Shown here in pieces: positions 8,347 to 16,961 of a stretch of 46,442 nt of DNA (position 1 is the first letter of the stretch; each line of letters starts with the position of its first letter). The stretch is from assembly GCA_963579135.1 (NCBI GenBank), contig CAUZFB010000016.1:1-46442 (forward strand), read 5' to 3'. The stretch is from CALGTL01 sp963579135 (GTDB lineage Bacteria; Chloroflexota; Dehalococcoidia; Lucifugimonadales; Australimonadaceae). The notes below the pieces were generated by a model that was not told the origin of the DNA, ran no database searches, and was given only the letters and a program-made list of their open reading frames with translations. The position numbers were made by a program, and so were the translations under genes.

Positions 8347-8817
8347 CTATCGCCCCTTGATATCCCAAACATCACCGAACGAATCCGCGGGGATACGCAC
8401 CTCATCCGGCTCATCGCTGTTGTAGTACTCACTCGCCACGCTGATCATCTGCGTATCGTCTTCCAACGACATCCAACCGTGGTACACGCCCGGCGGAACC
8501 GCCACCATCGCCGGCTTGCGGGACCCGATGACGATGGTCATCAACTCACCGTTCGTCGGGCTACTCTCACGGTCGTCCTTGAGAACGAACTTTGCCGAGC
8601 CATGGCTGATGAAGAACCAGTCCCAGAGCACGTTGTGTTTATGGAACCCTCGAATCGTACCCTTCGTCATATCACCAACCAGATATACCTGGCCGAATTT
8701 GTGGACGACTCCGTGGGGCTCAGGGGCTTCGCTCGTCCGGGCGATCTCGGTGAGGTAACCGCGATCATCCATGTGTGTGGTCAGCGGAACCACCTTCACA
8801 TCTTGAATGTCCGCCAA
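8347..8817 (-). CDS. RmlC-like cupin, dTDP-4-dehydrorhamnose 3,5-epimerase-related
   Basis: The 156-aa cupin has 'HMDDRGYLTEI' near the N-terminus and 'KGTIRGFHKHNVLWDWFFISHG' in the middle. These align with the 'RG.f.E' and 'RG.Hyq' signatures of dTDP-sugar 3,5-epimerases, including the active-site His. It is shorter than canonical RmlC (about 180 aa), so it may be a one-position epimerase or a WxcM/FdtA-type isomerase. It sits directly upstream of the SDR gene. Together with RmlD it supports a dTDP-6-deoxyhexose branch, though the identity as true RmlC is not certain. Confidence 0.75.
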   Translation of the reverse strand: MADIQDVKVVPLTTHMDDRGYLTEIARTSEAPEPHGVVHKFGQVYLVGDMTKGTIRGFHKHNVLWDWFFISHGSAKFVLKDDRESSPTNGELMTIVIGSRKPAMVAVPPGVYHGWMSLEDDTQMISVASEYYNSDEPDEVRIPADSFGDVWDIKGR

Positions 8818-8908
8818 AAGTAGCTCCTACGGTGATAAATCTCAGGGGCGAACCCCGAGGCCGCCAACGGCTTCGGTATCGTACCAGAGCCCTCCTGGCC
8901 CCCACACG

Positions 8909-10009
8909 TCACCGAACGGGTGCTATCTGCTGGATCTGACGCCACATCTCGGTCGCGCAGACCCCCACATCGTGGCGCGTCATCATGTATGCAAGAAGCC
9001 AGTCTTGCGATATGCCCTCACCCCCTATTACATTCGCGAGAACAGACGTCAGCTCCTCCGAGTCACCGGGTTTGAAAACGTAACCGGTTTCACCGTCCTG
9101 AATGATGCTCGTGATCCCTGGGAACGCCGACGAAACGCACGTGCGGCCAAGCGCCATCGCCTCCATCAGTGAACGCGGAACGCCCTCCCGATCCGACGTC
9201 AGCAGCACCACGTCCATCTTCGCCATCAGCGGAAGCGGATGGGCGACGAACCCATGGAACACCACCCGCTCCAAGACCCTCAACTCAACAGCGAGCTTGG
9301 CGAGTTTCGCGCACAGCGGCCCGTCCCCAACGACGTGCAGCGTGGCATCGAAGCCGTTTGACGCGTTGAGCAAGCCCGCGAACCCTCGCAGCGCGATATC
9401 GATCCGCTTGCGCCTGATCAACGCCCCGAACAAGCCGATATGTACGCCAGCGCCCAGCTGTGGCCCTCCCCTACCGGCACTGACGACAGCCTCGACATCT
9501 ATGAAGTTATCCACCATCCGTACTCGGTCGGGCGCAACGCCGAGGCCCGCCACGTGTTCCGCAATCTCCGGCGAGATCGTGAAAACTCGATCCAGCTTCC
9601 TGAGAGCCCTCGCCTGCGCCCACGTCGCCAGCTGCGCTACGCCGACCGGGTAGTCCAACGCGTAATGCTCGGCCAGCAAACCCCGAACGTTCGACACTCG
9701 TGTCAGGCCTCGGAGACCGGAAGCCACGATATCGGGGCGCAGGCCATCGGACATCACCACGTCGATACCAGCCGCGTCGACGTACTTCTGCACCGAGCCT
9801 CGATTGCGCATGCCCAGCCAACCACCGAGGCGGAACGAATGCGTAGGCACGCCCGAGGCCACGATCTCGTCGTGCAATCCGCTCGGGACATCGTCGAGTG
9901 CGGCAAACACGACTTGTTCACCTTGCAGTTGTAGGTGGCGCGCGAATAGGAATGCCCCCATGACGGGCGCTGCGCGAGCAAACGCCGTCGTCAGGACCAG
10001 GGTGCTCAC
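8909..10009 (-). CDS. Glycosyltransferase family 4
   Basis: This is a GT-B fold glycosyltransferase of 366 aa. The C-terminal domain shows 'IGLFGALIRRKRIDIALRGF', 'LHVVGDGPL', 'VVFHGFV' and the E-x7-E motif region 'SDREGVPRSLMEAMALG', all typical of retaining GT4 enzymes using nucleotide sugars. The N-terminal domain starts 'VSTLVLTTAFARAAPVMGAFLFARHLQLQG'. I chose the GTG at 10009 because it overlaps the methyltransferase stop in a GTGA junction; a start at 10075 would run 70 bases into that gene. It probably adds a sugar during surface-polysaccharide or glycolipid assembly. Confidence 0.82.
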   Translation of the reverse strand: MSTLVLTTAFARAAPVMGAFLFARHLQLQGEQVVFAALDDVPSGLHDEIVASGVPTHSFRLGGWLGMRNRGSVQKYVDAAGIDVVMSDGLRPDIVASGLRGLTRVSNVRGLLAEHYALDYPVGVAQLATWAQARALRKLDRVFTISPEIAEHVAGLGVAPDRVRMVDNFIDVEAVVSAGRGGPQLGAGVHIGLFGALIRRKRIDIALRGFAGLLNASNGFDATLHVVGDGPLCAKLAKLAVELRVLERVVFHGFVAHPLPLMAKMDVVLLTSDREGVPRSLMEAMALGRTCVSSAFPGITSIIQDGETGYVFKPGDSEELTSVLANVIGGEGISQDWLLAYMMTRHDVGVCATEMWRQIQQIAPVR

Positions 10010-10599
10010 CGGATCACGCGGCAGCAGTACATGAGCTGGATACCGAAGAACTCGGGCCGGAGATTGACCAACCATTGATACCAGCGCGGGGCGCGGCGCG
10101 GCTTTGGTGACGCAAACTCCAGGATCTCTAGCCCATGCTCGCGGAGCATCGCCTCAGCGATCCGTCTGTTGAAGTAATACACGTGAGTCTTGTCCAAGAT
10201 TCCCGTTTCGGTCTGCCTGATGCCCACGGCTCGTTGCCCTTTAGCGATAAAGCAATCGAAGTTGGGCACACACACGATCACCTCATCGCCCAACTCCCGA
10301 GCGCGATTGAGCGCCCGCTCAGGGTTGTACATGTGCTCAAGCACATCACCGAAGAGCACCACATCAAACGGCCCCTGCACTTCAACGTCGGGAAACTCAC
10401 CGCGAATCACCGCCGCATGCTCGCTGGCGAGCCGCCAATTCTCTTCAGTCGACTCCACGCCAACGACATCGTTGGCGTCAGCGATGCGCGCGGTGAAAGC
10501 ACCCGCGCCACAACCGACATCAAGCACACGCTTACCCGAGCCGATCCACGAAAGGATCTGCTCGTACTTCGGGCCCTTTGATGCAGCGTAAATGGTCAT
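10006..10599 (-). CDS. Class I SAM-dependent methyltransferase
   Basis: The 197-aa methyltransferase carries motif I 'VLDVGCGAGAFTARI' and the post-motif segments 'FDVVLFGDVLEHMYNPERAL' and 'DKTHVYYFNRRIAEAMLREHGLEIL', as in Methyltransf_11/23 enzymes that act on sugars, lipids or polyketides. I take the ATG at 10599 (MTIYAASKG); the ribosome site is poor (AAGAAG). An in-frame TTG at 10725 would add 42 residues outside the fold and intrude on the divergent promoter region. It is the first gene of the glycan operon and shares a GTGA overlap with the GT4 gene. The substrate is unknown. Confidence 0.8.
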   Translation of the reverse strand: MTIYAASKGPKYEQILSWIGSGKRVLDVGCGAGAFTARIADANDVVGVESTEENWRLASEHAAVIRGEFPDVEVQGPFDVVLFGDVLEHMYNPERALNRARELGDEVIVCVPNFDCFIAKGQRAVGIRQTETGILDKTHVYYFNRRIAEAMLREHGLEILEFASPKPRRAPRWYQWLVNLRPEFFGIQLMYCCRVIR

Positions 10600-10751
10600 G
10601 TTAGGGGCTTCTTTGGCTAGGCTGCGGCCATGTGAGTATACGAGCGTCCTCAGCCCATCCTGCGGATCGGAACCGGCCGCCTCAGCTGGATTCCCAACCA
10701 TTGGGATAGCGATGCACGGGCGCAAACGATAACATCTGAATCAAAACGCCT

Positions 10752-10771
10752 GGTTTCGGTTAACGAAAACC
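10752..10771. promoter_or_regulatory. Imperfect palindrome in nitroreductase leader
   Basis: GGTTTCGGTTAACGAAAACC is symmetrical at 16 of 20 positions around GTTAAC. It lies nine bases before the GAGGAG ribosome site of the nitroreductase gene and between divergent genes. It could be an operator or a weak leader hairpin (CGGTT/AACCG). The evidence is the symmetry only. Confidence 0.25.
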
Positions 10772-10795
10772 GACGCTTCCGAGGAGGATTCCCCA

Positions 10796-11410
10796 ATGGC
10801 AGCAACAGAAACAGCAGAACTACTCTGGGATAAGGTCCCCGTTCCAGAGACGACCACAACGGTCTATCAGGCGCTGCTTCAGCGGCGTATGGCTTGGAAA
10901 TACGAGGACAGGGACGTTCCCCGGGACGCTCTCGAGCGGATGCTGTCCACAAGCGTGTGGGCACCCAACCACAAGCACACGGAGCCCTGGCGTTTCTTCA
11001 TCTCCACGAAGGACAGCGCCCACCGCCAAAAGATTGCTGAATTCGCGCGAGCAGGAATCATCGCCCGCAATAGCGAGGACACAAACCTGGCCGAACGACA
11101 GAGGCAATGGGTGCTCAGCCAGCCTCTGATAGTCTTCGCTTACAGCGTGCCAGGGATCCACGACGACATGACCCGCGAGAACTACGCGTCCGTGGTCTGC
11201 GCCCTGCACAACGTCAGCCTGGCCGGCGTGGCCGAGGGCCTAGCGGTGACCTGGGAGACCGGTGGCATTGCCAAGTTGCCAGGGTTGACCGAAGCGGTCG
11301 GCGGCGAATCCGACTGGCAGTTGGTCGCCATGGCGACCGTGGGCTACCCCGACGAGGAGTCTCCGTCCAGCAGGACTCCGGTCTCCGAATTCGTGACCTG
11401 GGCCGAGTAA
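10796..11410 (+). CDS. Nitroreductase family protein
   Basis: This is a 204-aa FMN-dependent oxidoreductase. It has the family's 'QRRMAWKYEDRDVPRDALERML...WAPNHKHTEPWRFF' opening (FMN-binding Arg and the SAPS-like NH-T-PW segment). Later 'LAGVAEGLAVTWETGG' and 'VAMATVGYPDEE' match the GxP-type dimer/FMN site. Such enzymes reduce nitroaromatics, quinones or enals with NAD(P)H. GAGGAG lies just upstream of the ATG. It is monocistronic: a strong terminator follows 88 bases after the stop. Confidence 0.88.
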   Translation: MAATETAELLWDKVPVPETTTTVYQALLQRRMAWKYEDRDVPRDALERMLSTSVWAPNHKHTEPWRFFISTKDSAHRQKIAEFARAGIIARNSEDTNLAERQRQWVLSQPLIVFAYSVPGIHDDMTRENYASVVCALHNVSLAGVAEGLAVTWETGGIAKLPGLTEAVGGESDWQLVAMATVGYPDEESPSSRTPVSEFVTWAE

Positions 11411-11719
11411 CTGCGGCCTGATAAGCCCGCCCTTCTCAACTGCGAGTCAGAGATTTCGCACGGGCGATGGTGGTCTAATCAGATGCTGTACTAACATCAA
11501 AAGAAGCCCCTGGGAAATCCCAGGGGCTTCTTTTCTACGACTACTCCACCAGCCGGACTCACAGCCGGAACCTCGCACCAACCCTAGCGCGATGCTCAGA
11601 CACGAAGTCGGGGGACGCGAAAGTTTTGCTCTGGAGAATCACGCCGGGTAGAATCCGGCCACGTTGGCCATTGGGGCTCGCCGAACACGCTCACGGAGCG
11701 TCGAAAGAGGGTGCGGATC
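11411..11719. other. Intergenic region, nitroreductase to bicupin gene
   Basis: The 309 bases contain a strong intrinsic terminator at 11499-11534. After it, a TAGAAT box (11649-11654, 5/6 match to -10) sits in the loop of a short GCCGG/CCGGC hairpin; the best -35 (TTGCTC at 11626) is weak. No open frame with a ribosome site and no tRNA-like fold were seen. The 88 bases between the nitroreductase stop and the terminator could be a 3' UTR. Confidence 0.5.
11499..11534 (+). terminator. Strong rho-independent terminator
   Basis: A perfect 16-bp stem, AAAAGAAGCCCCTGGG with CCCAGGGGCTTCTTTT, closes a four-base AAAT loop. The right arm ends in TTTT and the left arm starts with AAAA, so it can end transcription from either strand. 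It is the clearest intrinsic terminator in the window and separates the nitroreductase from the bicupin gene. Confidence 0.9.
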
Positions 11720-12865
11720 ATGACGACACAAGAGACCTTTACGCCTGATAAAGACCTACCTGTACTCACCGGAGTGGACTCGTACCAAGCGTTCATTGAA
11801 TCGGAAGGGATCCCGATCGTAACCGGGTTCTTTGTTGAGGACTTGAACACGCTGGAGGTGAGGCCGTGGGCGCGCGTCGGAGGCAACGGCGCATACGTCG
11901 ACCTGGACGGCAACGGCCACACCAACGACGCCTACGTCTGCGAAATTCCACCGGGGAAATCTCTGAACCCCGAGCGCCATATGTTCGAGAAGTTGATCTA
12001 CGTCCTGAGCGGGCGAGGAGCCACGGCCCTCACGCAAGGCGACCGAGAGCAAACGTTCGAATGGGGTCCCGGCAGCGTCTTCTCGATACCCGTCAATGCC
12101 AAACACCAACACCACAACGGTAGCGGAGTCGATCCTGTCCGCTTCGTCGCGGTGACTTCCGCTCCGATGGTCCTGAGCATCTTCAATAGTGTGAAGTTCG
12201 TCTTCGACAACAACTTCGAATTTGAGGATCGATTCACGAGCGACAAGCACAACACCGGCGACGGCACACTGTGGCAGAGCAAGACAGGACGGCACGTTTG
12301 GGAAACGAACTTCGTGCCTGACGTAGTCAACTTCAAGCTCTTCGACCTGCCGCGACGAGGGGCAGGTGGGTCCAACGTGACCTTTGAGCTCGGCTACAAC
12401 TCACTGGCAGCCCATATCTCGCAATTCCCGGTCGGCACATACAAGAAGGCACACTGGCATGGTCCCGGAGCCCATGTGTTCGTACTCTCGGGGCAGGGGT
12501 ACAGTCTGCTGTGGCCCAAAGATGGAAAACGCCAGGACCGCATCCGCGTTGACTGGAAGCCGGGCAGTCTAGTCGTCCCACCGAACGAGTGGTTCCACCA
12601 GCACTTCAACGGCGGCGCCCAGCCCGCGCGGTACTTGGCCCTGCGATGGGGCAGCCACCGCTTTGGACGTATCGCTGGAATCACGCCCGACACTGAAGGA
12701 GCAGACAAGAGCGTCGAGGACGGCGGGAGTCAAATCGAGTACAGCATCGAGGACTCAACCGTACTTGATGAGTTCGAGGAAGAGTGCATCAAGAACGACG
12801 CGGCGCCGCAGATGCGCCAGTTCTTCCCGAATCGCACGCAGTTCAACGTTCAAATCCCGGAGTAG
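11720..12865 (+). CDS. Bicupin-domain protein
   Basis: The 381-aa protein contains two cupin barrels. The first (about 70-150) has 'NPERHMFEKLIYVLSGRG', 'WGPGSVFSIPVNAKHQHHNG'. The second (about 225-320) has 'YKKAHWHGPGAHVFVLSGQGYSLLW' and 'WKPGSLVVPPNEWFHQHFN'. Metal-ligand His and Glu positions look present in both, best in the second (HWHGPGAH). This is the architecture of gentisate-dioxygenase-like and related bicupins, but full-length similarity to a named enzyme is not evident to me. The ATG at 11720 has AGAGGG upstream; an in-frame GTG at 11711 overlaps that site. A hairpin follows the gene. It is likely a metal-dependent oxygenase or isomerase. Confidence 0.8.
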   Translation: MTTQETFTPDKDLPVLTGVDSYQAFIESEGIPIVTGFFVEDLNTLEVRPWARVGGNGAYVDLDGNGHTNDAYVCEIPPGKSLNPERHMFEKLIYVLSGRGATALTQGDREQTFEWGPGSVFSIPVNAKHQHHNGSGVDPVRFVAVTSAPMVLSIFNSVKFVFDNNFEFEDRFTSDKHNTGDGTLWQSKTGRHVWETNFVPDVVNFKLFDLPRRGAGGSNVTFELGYNSLAAHISQFPVGTYKKAHWHGPGAHVFVLSGQGYSLLWPKDGKRQDRIRVDWKPGSLVVPPNEWFHQHFNGGAQPARYLALRWGSHRFGRIAGITPDTEGADKSVEDGGSQIEYSIEDSTVLDEFEEECIKNDAAPQMRQFFPNRTQFNVQIPE

Positions 12866-13189
12866 TCCAAGTTCTCGTCACGCTAGCGATTTCGACTGCA
12901 TCAACGCAGCGGAGTTGGACAGAGTCTCGATGGACTCGATCGGTTGGAGCACCTAACCGGTCGAGTCCATCGAATCATGTGCGGGGGTGGTTGGCGCAGT
13001 AACGGAACTTCCCCAGTCGTTCTCCTCCACTCGCCGGGTTTCCCATCGCCCTCGAAACGAGTCACCCGAGTCACAGGCGTGGGTGACCGTTCGATCTTCA
13101 ACCAAGCACGTGGCAAGCCGTGCCCCTTCGACAGCAGAGTTGGTCACATTCTATCCCTGGCCCAACGGTGGCCTGAGCGGAGGTCCCTC
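12866..13189. other. Intergenic region, bicupin to MmgE/PrpD gene
   Basis: The 324 bases hold a long hairpin (12928-12972) and a 7-bp inverted repeat GTCACCC (13061-13067)/GGGTGAC (13081-13087) that could be an operator. No convincing promoter hexamers or small gene were found. The frame of the downstream gene stays open through part of this stretch, but the ribosome site GGAGG at 13179 places its start at 13190. Confidence 0.5.
12928..12972 (+). terminator. 18-bp stem hairpin after bicupin gene
   Basis: The left arm CGATGGACTCGATCGGTT (12928-12945) pairs with 12955-12972 over 18 bp with one G-U wobble, around a nine-base loop. It starts 62 bases after the bicupin stop. No U-run follows, so it is either a terminator needing help or an mRNA-stabilising hairpin. 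Confidence 0.55.
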
Positions 13190-14551
13190 GTGGACGAAAC
13201 CACCAACCGCCTCGCGTCATACGCGCATGACCTCTCTTACGACAACCTTCCCGTAGGAACCATCCACCAAGCGAAACGCCGGATCATCGACTCGCTAGGC
13301 TGCGCGATTGCCGCATACGACGAGGAGGTGTGCAAAGGCGTCCGCAGCATGGCCGCGACCGAAACCAGCACCAGGCCAGCCACGCTCCTTGGGGACGGCA
13401 CTCAGACCACCCCAGAAGCGGCTGCCTTTGCCAACGGTGTGATGGTGCGATTCCTAGACTGGAACGACACTATCATGTCCGTCGGCTCCGGCCACCCCAG
13501 CGATCTCATGCCGGCGGCTCTAGCCGTCGCCGAATCTCGCGAGGGCTCCGGGCGTGACCTCCTGTTGGGCACCATCCTTGGCTACGAGATGTTCACCGTT
13601 ATCGCCGACCGGGTGAACATTCGCGAGCGGGGCTGGGACCAAGGGCTGTTGGTGGTATTGGGCGCAACCGCAGCCGCCGGCAGGCTAATGGCACTGACTG
13701 TAGAGCAGTTGGAGAACGCCGTCGCCATCGCGGTCACCGCCAACGTACCCACTCGGCAAACCAGGGCGGGCGAGCTCAGTATGTGGAAAGGGTGCGCAGG
13801 CCCCGCAGCCGCAAGCAGTGGGGTCATGGCGGCGCGCCTGGCCGAGGCGGGAGTCACAGGGCCTACCGAAGCCTTCGAGGGCCGACACGGCATCTTCGAG
13901 CAGATCACGGGCCCGTTCCAGGTGGGCCCGCTCGGTGGCCAGAACGGCCAGCCTTACGCCATCGAACGCTCCAATCTGAAATTCTTCCCTGCCGAGGGCC
14001 ATTCGCAAGTGCCTATCGAACTGGCACTCTCGCTGCGAGACAAAGTGTCCACCGACGACATCGAGCAACTCAACGTCGAGACCTATTGGATGACCTACAG
14101 CGAGATCGGTAGCGAGCCAGCCAAGTGGGACCCGCAGACCCGTGAGACGGCGGACCACAGCCTGCCCTACCTCCTGGCGACCGCCCTAACCGATGGCACT
14201 ATCTCGCCTCGGACTTTCCACCAGGAGCGGATCCTCGACCCCGCATTGCGGCCGCTCATGGCCCGGATTGCCGTCACCGAAAACCCGGAGCTGACCAAGC
14301 GCTTTCCAGAGGTCATGGAATCGAGGTTCGAGTTGATCACCACGTCTGGCGAGCGGCTCACCACGCAGGCACAATACCCGAAGGGCCACGTCCGAAATCC
14401 TATGTCCGACGCGGACATCGAGGCCAAGTTCCACTCAGCGTGTGCGGAGCACCTGAGCGCAGCTCAGCGCGATACAGCCCTCAACCTCCTATGGCACCTC
14501 GACGAGCTAGATCACATCAGTGACCTATTCGCGGCGTTCTCCATTCGGTGA
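13190..14551 (+). CDS. MmgE/PrpD family protein
   Basis: The 453-aa protein matches the usual length of the 2-methylcitrate dehydratase superfamily. It opens with 'TNRLASYAHDLSYDNLPVGTIHQAKRRIIDSLGCAIAAY' and continues with 'FANGVMVRFLDWNDT', the helical segment 'GHPSDLMPAALAVAE' and the C-terminal 'MSDADIEAKFHSAC'. Members dehydrate or isomerise tricarboxylates (methylcitrate, aconitate, itaconate-related acids), but many environmental paralogues have unknown substrates. The GTG at 13190 is chosen for the GGAGG six bases upstream and the family-length product. It ends 17 bases before the convergent CoA-transferase gene. Confidence 0.85.
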   Translation: MDETTNRLASYAHDLSYDNLPVGTIHQAKRRIIDSLGCAIAAYDEEVCKGVRSMAATETSTRPATLLGDGTQTTPEAAAFANGVMVRFLDWNDTIMSVGSGHPSDLMPAALAVAESREGSGRDLLLGTILGYEMFTVIADRVNIRERGWDQGLLVVLGATAAAGRLMALTVEQLENAVAIAVTANVPTRQTRAGELSMWKGCAGPAAASSGVMAARLAEAGVTGPTEAFEGRHGIFEQITGPFQVGPLGGQNGQPYAIERSNLKFFPAEGHSQVPIELALSLRDKVSTDDIEQLNVETYWMTYSEIGSEPAKWDPQTRETADHSLPYLLATALTDGTISPRTFHQERILDPALRPLMARIAVTENPELTKRFPEVMESRFELITTSGERLTTQAQYPKGHVRNPMSDADIEAKFHSACAEHLSAAQRDTALNLLWHLDELDHISDLFAAFSIR

Positions 14552-14568
14552 CGCGACCTGCTGGCACG

Positions 14569-16947
14569 CTAAGTTCCCCCGACGGCCCCGTTCTCGAACA
14601 GACGCGCGATTGCCTCGTTGCCCAACCCGACAACCTCGGAGAGCACGGCGCTCGTATCCTCCCCAAGCTCATGCACCCGAGGGTCCAAGGCCTGGATAGC
14701 GTCGGTGAGTTGGAAGGGCACTCCCTCCACAGTCCCATCGTCTCCGAATCGGTGGTAGAAGCCGCGGTGCGCGATTTGTGGATCGTGGTCGATAATCTCA
14801 CCGATGTTCATGACCGCACCTGCACGAACGCCGACCGCCTGCAGCGCGCCGGCCGCATCGTCAGGCGAGCGGATCGATGTCCATGCCTCGATCGCCGCGT
14901 CGATCTCACCGTGGCGGACCACCCTACCCTCAACACTCCCCAGACCGGGCTCGGCCAGCCACGCATCTTTGTCGATTAGCTGGCACAGGGCGGACCACTC
15001 ATCCTCGTTCGCAACGGTGAGCACACACCACTCATCGTCCCCACCGCAGCGATAGACACCTTGAGGAGCCAGGTGGCGCGACCTGCTGCCCATACGCACG
15101 GGCTCCCTGCCGTTCGCGGAGTGCTCCAGCAACGCTGGCCCAAGGAAGTTGATCGCCGACTCAAGCTGCCGCAGCTCGATATGCTCACCGCGCCCGGTCG
15201 CGTTGCGCTGGTGGACGGCTGCGAGCAGAGCGACAAGCGCATGGGACGCATTGCACGTGGTGTCGGCATACGCGAAGCCCACATCCGTAACGTCTCGATG
15301 GGGGTAACCGATCAGTCCATCCAGTCCAGCCCGTGCCTGAAAATAGGAGCCAAGTCCTTTGTAGAGGCGATGAGGCCCGGTCTTGCCCATCGCGGGCATG
15401 CTCATGCTGATGATGCGTGGGTTGATCTCCGCCAATCGCTCAGGTGTCAAACCCCAGTTCGGCAACACGTCGGGCCCGAAATTGTCCACGACGACGTCGC
15501 TCTTCGCGATCAGTTGCTCGATTGTTTCCCGCGCCTCCGCGAAGCTCATGTCTACGGCCAGCGACTGCTTGCCAACGTTCAAGTTGTTGAAGCTGACCAC
15601 CGAGTCCGGGCTCATGTTGCCTCGGTTCAGGGCCGCGCCCTTCTTGAAGCGCTCGATCTTAATCACCTCGGCGCCGTACGCCGCGAGCCATTTGGTGTGC
15701 AGTGGTCCCGCGATGACCCACGTGAAATCAACGACTCGCAGGCCTGATAGGGGCGCTGACCGTGTGGACGCTGGCGCAGCTTTAGATAATCGCACGGCGG
15801 ACTTAGCTGCGCCCAGCAACTCGTCGGTATGCTCCCCTGGACCAGGCAGCTGCCCACCCTTGGCCAGGCCGCCCGCGAACCTGTACGGAGGACCGGCTTC
15901 GGTGAGCGTCGCTCCCACATGCTGAACAGTCCGGAAAAACCCTTCGCCCGCCAGTTGGGGATCGTTCGCGAGTTCGCCCACCTCATTGAACGCCATGAGC
16001 ATGATCCCGCGGTCCTGCGCTTCGTGCATGAGTGCCCTTGCGTCCATGGTCAGGAAAAACCGGTCGAAGACCTCCTCCAGCTCGCGCAGGCCCGATAGCC
16101 GGGCATCGTTCGCAGCCCAGCGTTCGTCGCGCAGCTCCGCTCCGTGACCGTGCGAACCAAGCCATTCAACGACGAGCGGCCACTCCCGCTCGGAGCTTTG
16201 GCTCACCAATTGGAAGCGAACCCGCCCTGTCTTACAGTCCCATATCCGCCGATAGCGCTTACCACTGGAGCCCTGGCCAAGGCCCGCACGCTTAATCACC
16301 GTGCCCTTTGTGATGTGCATCGGCATTCCGTCGTACTGCATCAGCGCGATACCTTCCTGAAGCGACGCGTCGACGAGTTGCCCTTCGCCGGTGGCGTCTC
16401 GATGGACCAACGCCATCAACACCCCGGCCGCCGCGTGCGCCGATGTCTGATGGTAGGCGAAACCCTCACCCATGCTGTTGGGTGGGTCCTCTGGGAACCC
16501 CACGCGATACATGAGACCGCCTGTGGCCTGGCCAACCAGATCCGACGACTTCCAATGCGCCCGTGGCCCGGAGCTTCCGAACCCCGATATGGAAGCCTGT
16601 ATCAGACCAGGATTCATGGCGCGCATCGCGGGGTAGTCCATTTCGAACAGGCCTGACGAACGATCATCGACAAGCACGTCGACCGATCTCACCAGCATTT
16701 CGAACTGCGAGCGCGCCGCACCCACGCGGGGGTCAAGCGTCACGCTCCGCACACTTTGATAGAAGTGGAGAAAACTAAGGCTAGTAGTCGGGTCTCTGTC
16801 CATCAGCGGCGGAAACGCACGCTCTAGTGACCCGCCTGGCGGCTCGAGCTTGATGACAGTAGCACCAAGATCTGCCAGGAGCTTCGTGCAGTACGCCCCC
16901 GCCTCGCCCGCTACGTCCAGGACGCGGATGCCTTCTAGTGGCGGCAC
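14569..16947 (-). CDS. Tandem (two-domain) CaiB/BaiF CoA-transferase
   Basis: The 792-aa protein is about twice the length of a class III CoA-transferase. Domain 1 (about 1-380) starts 'LEGIRVLDVAGEAGAYCTKLLADLGATVIKLEPPGG'. Domain 2 (about 398-790) restarts 'LSGLRVVDFTWVIAGPLHTKWLAAYGAEVIKIERF'. Class III enzymes form interlocked dimers and move CoA between carboxylic acids through an active-site Asp. Here the aligned positions are Glu198 (VDASLQEG) and Glu596 (IELRQLESA) rather than Asp. Glu occurs in some family members, so activity is plausible but untested. It is the last gene of the amidohydrolase-DUF35-thiolase operon, 14 bases after the thiolase-like gene, and probably activates the substrate as its CoA thioester. 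Confidence 0.88.
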   Translation of the reverse strand: MPPLEGIRVLDVAGEAGAYCTKLLADLGATVIKLEPPGGSLERAFPPLMDRDPTTSLSFLHFYQSVRSVTLDPRVGAARSQFEMLVRSVDVLVDDRSSGLFEMDYPAMRAMNPGLIQASISGFGSSGPRAHWKSSDLVGQATGGLMYRVGFPEDPPNSMGEGFAYHQTSAHAAAGVLMALVHRDATGEGQLVDASLQEGIALMQYDGMPMHITKGTVIKRAGLGQGSSGKRYRRIWDCKTGRVRFQLVSQSSEREWPLVVEWLGSHGHGAELRDERWAANDARLSGLRELEEVFDRFFLTMDARALMHEAQDRGIMLMAFNEVGELANDPQLAGEGFFRTVQHVGATLTEAGPPYRFAGGLAKGGQLPGPGEHTDELLGAAKSAVRLSKAAPASTRSAPLSGLRVVDFTWVIAGPLHTKWLAAYGAEVIKIERFKKGAALNRGNMSPDSVVSFNNLNVGKQSLAVDMSFAEARETIEQLIAKSDVVVDNFGPDVLPNWGLTPERLAEINPRIISMSMPAMGKTGPHRLYKGLGSYFQARAGLDGLIGYPHRDVTDVGFAYADTTCNASHALVALLAAVHQRNATGRGEHIELRQLESAINFLGPALLEHSANGREPVRMGSRSRHLAPQGVYRCGGDDEWCVLTVANEDEWSALCQLIDKDAWLAEPGLGSVEGRVVRHGEIDAAIEAWTSIRSPDDAAGALQAVGVRAGAVMNIGEIIDHDPQIAHRGFYHRFGDDGTVEGVPFQLTDAIQALDPRVHELGEDTSAVLSEVVGLGNEAIARLFENGAVGGT

Positions 16948-16961
16948 CTTGGAAGCCCTAT

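Noticed and set aside
11411..11534. Possible small RNA ending at the strong terminator
   Set aside because: No promoter hexamers were found in the 88 bases before the terminator, so a 3' UTR of the nitroreductase is simpler.
12944..13189. N-terminal extension of the MmgE/PrpD protein by 82 residues
   Set aside because: The extension starts inside the hairpin, has no family similarity, and GGAGG at 13179 marks the GTG at 13190 as the start.
15061..15747. 228-codon plus-strand frame opposite the CoA-transferase gene
   Set aside because: It lies wholly antisense to a well-supported gene and its translation shows no domain.
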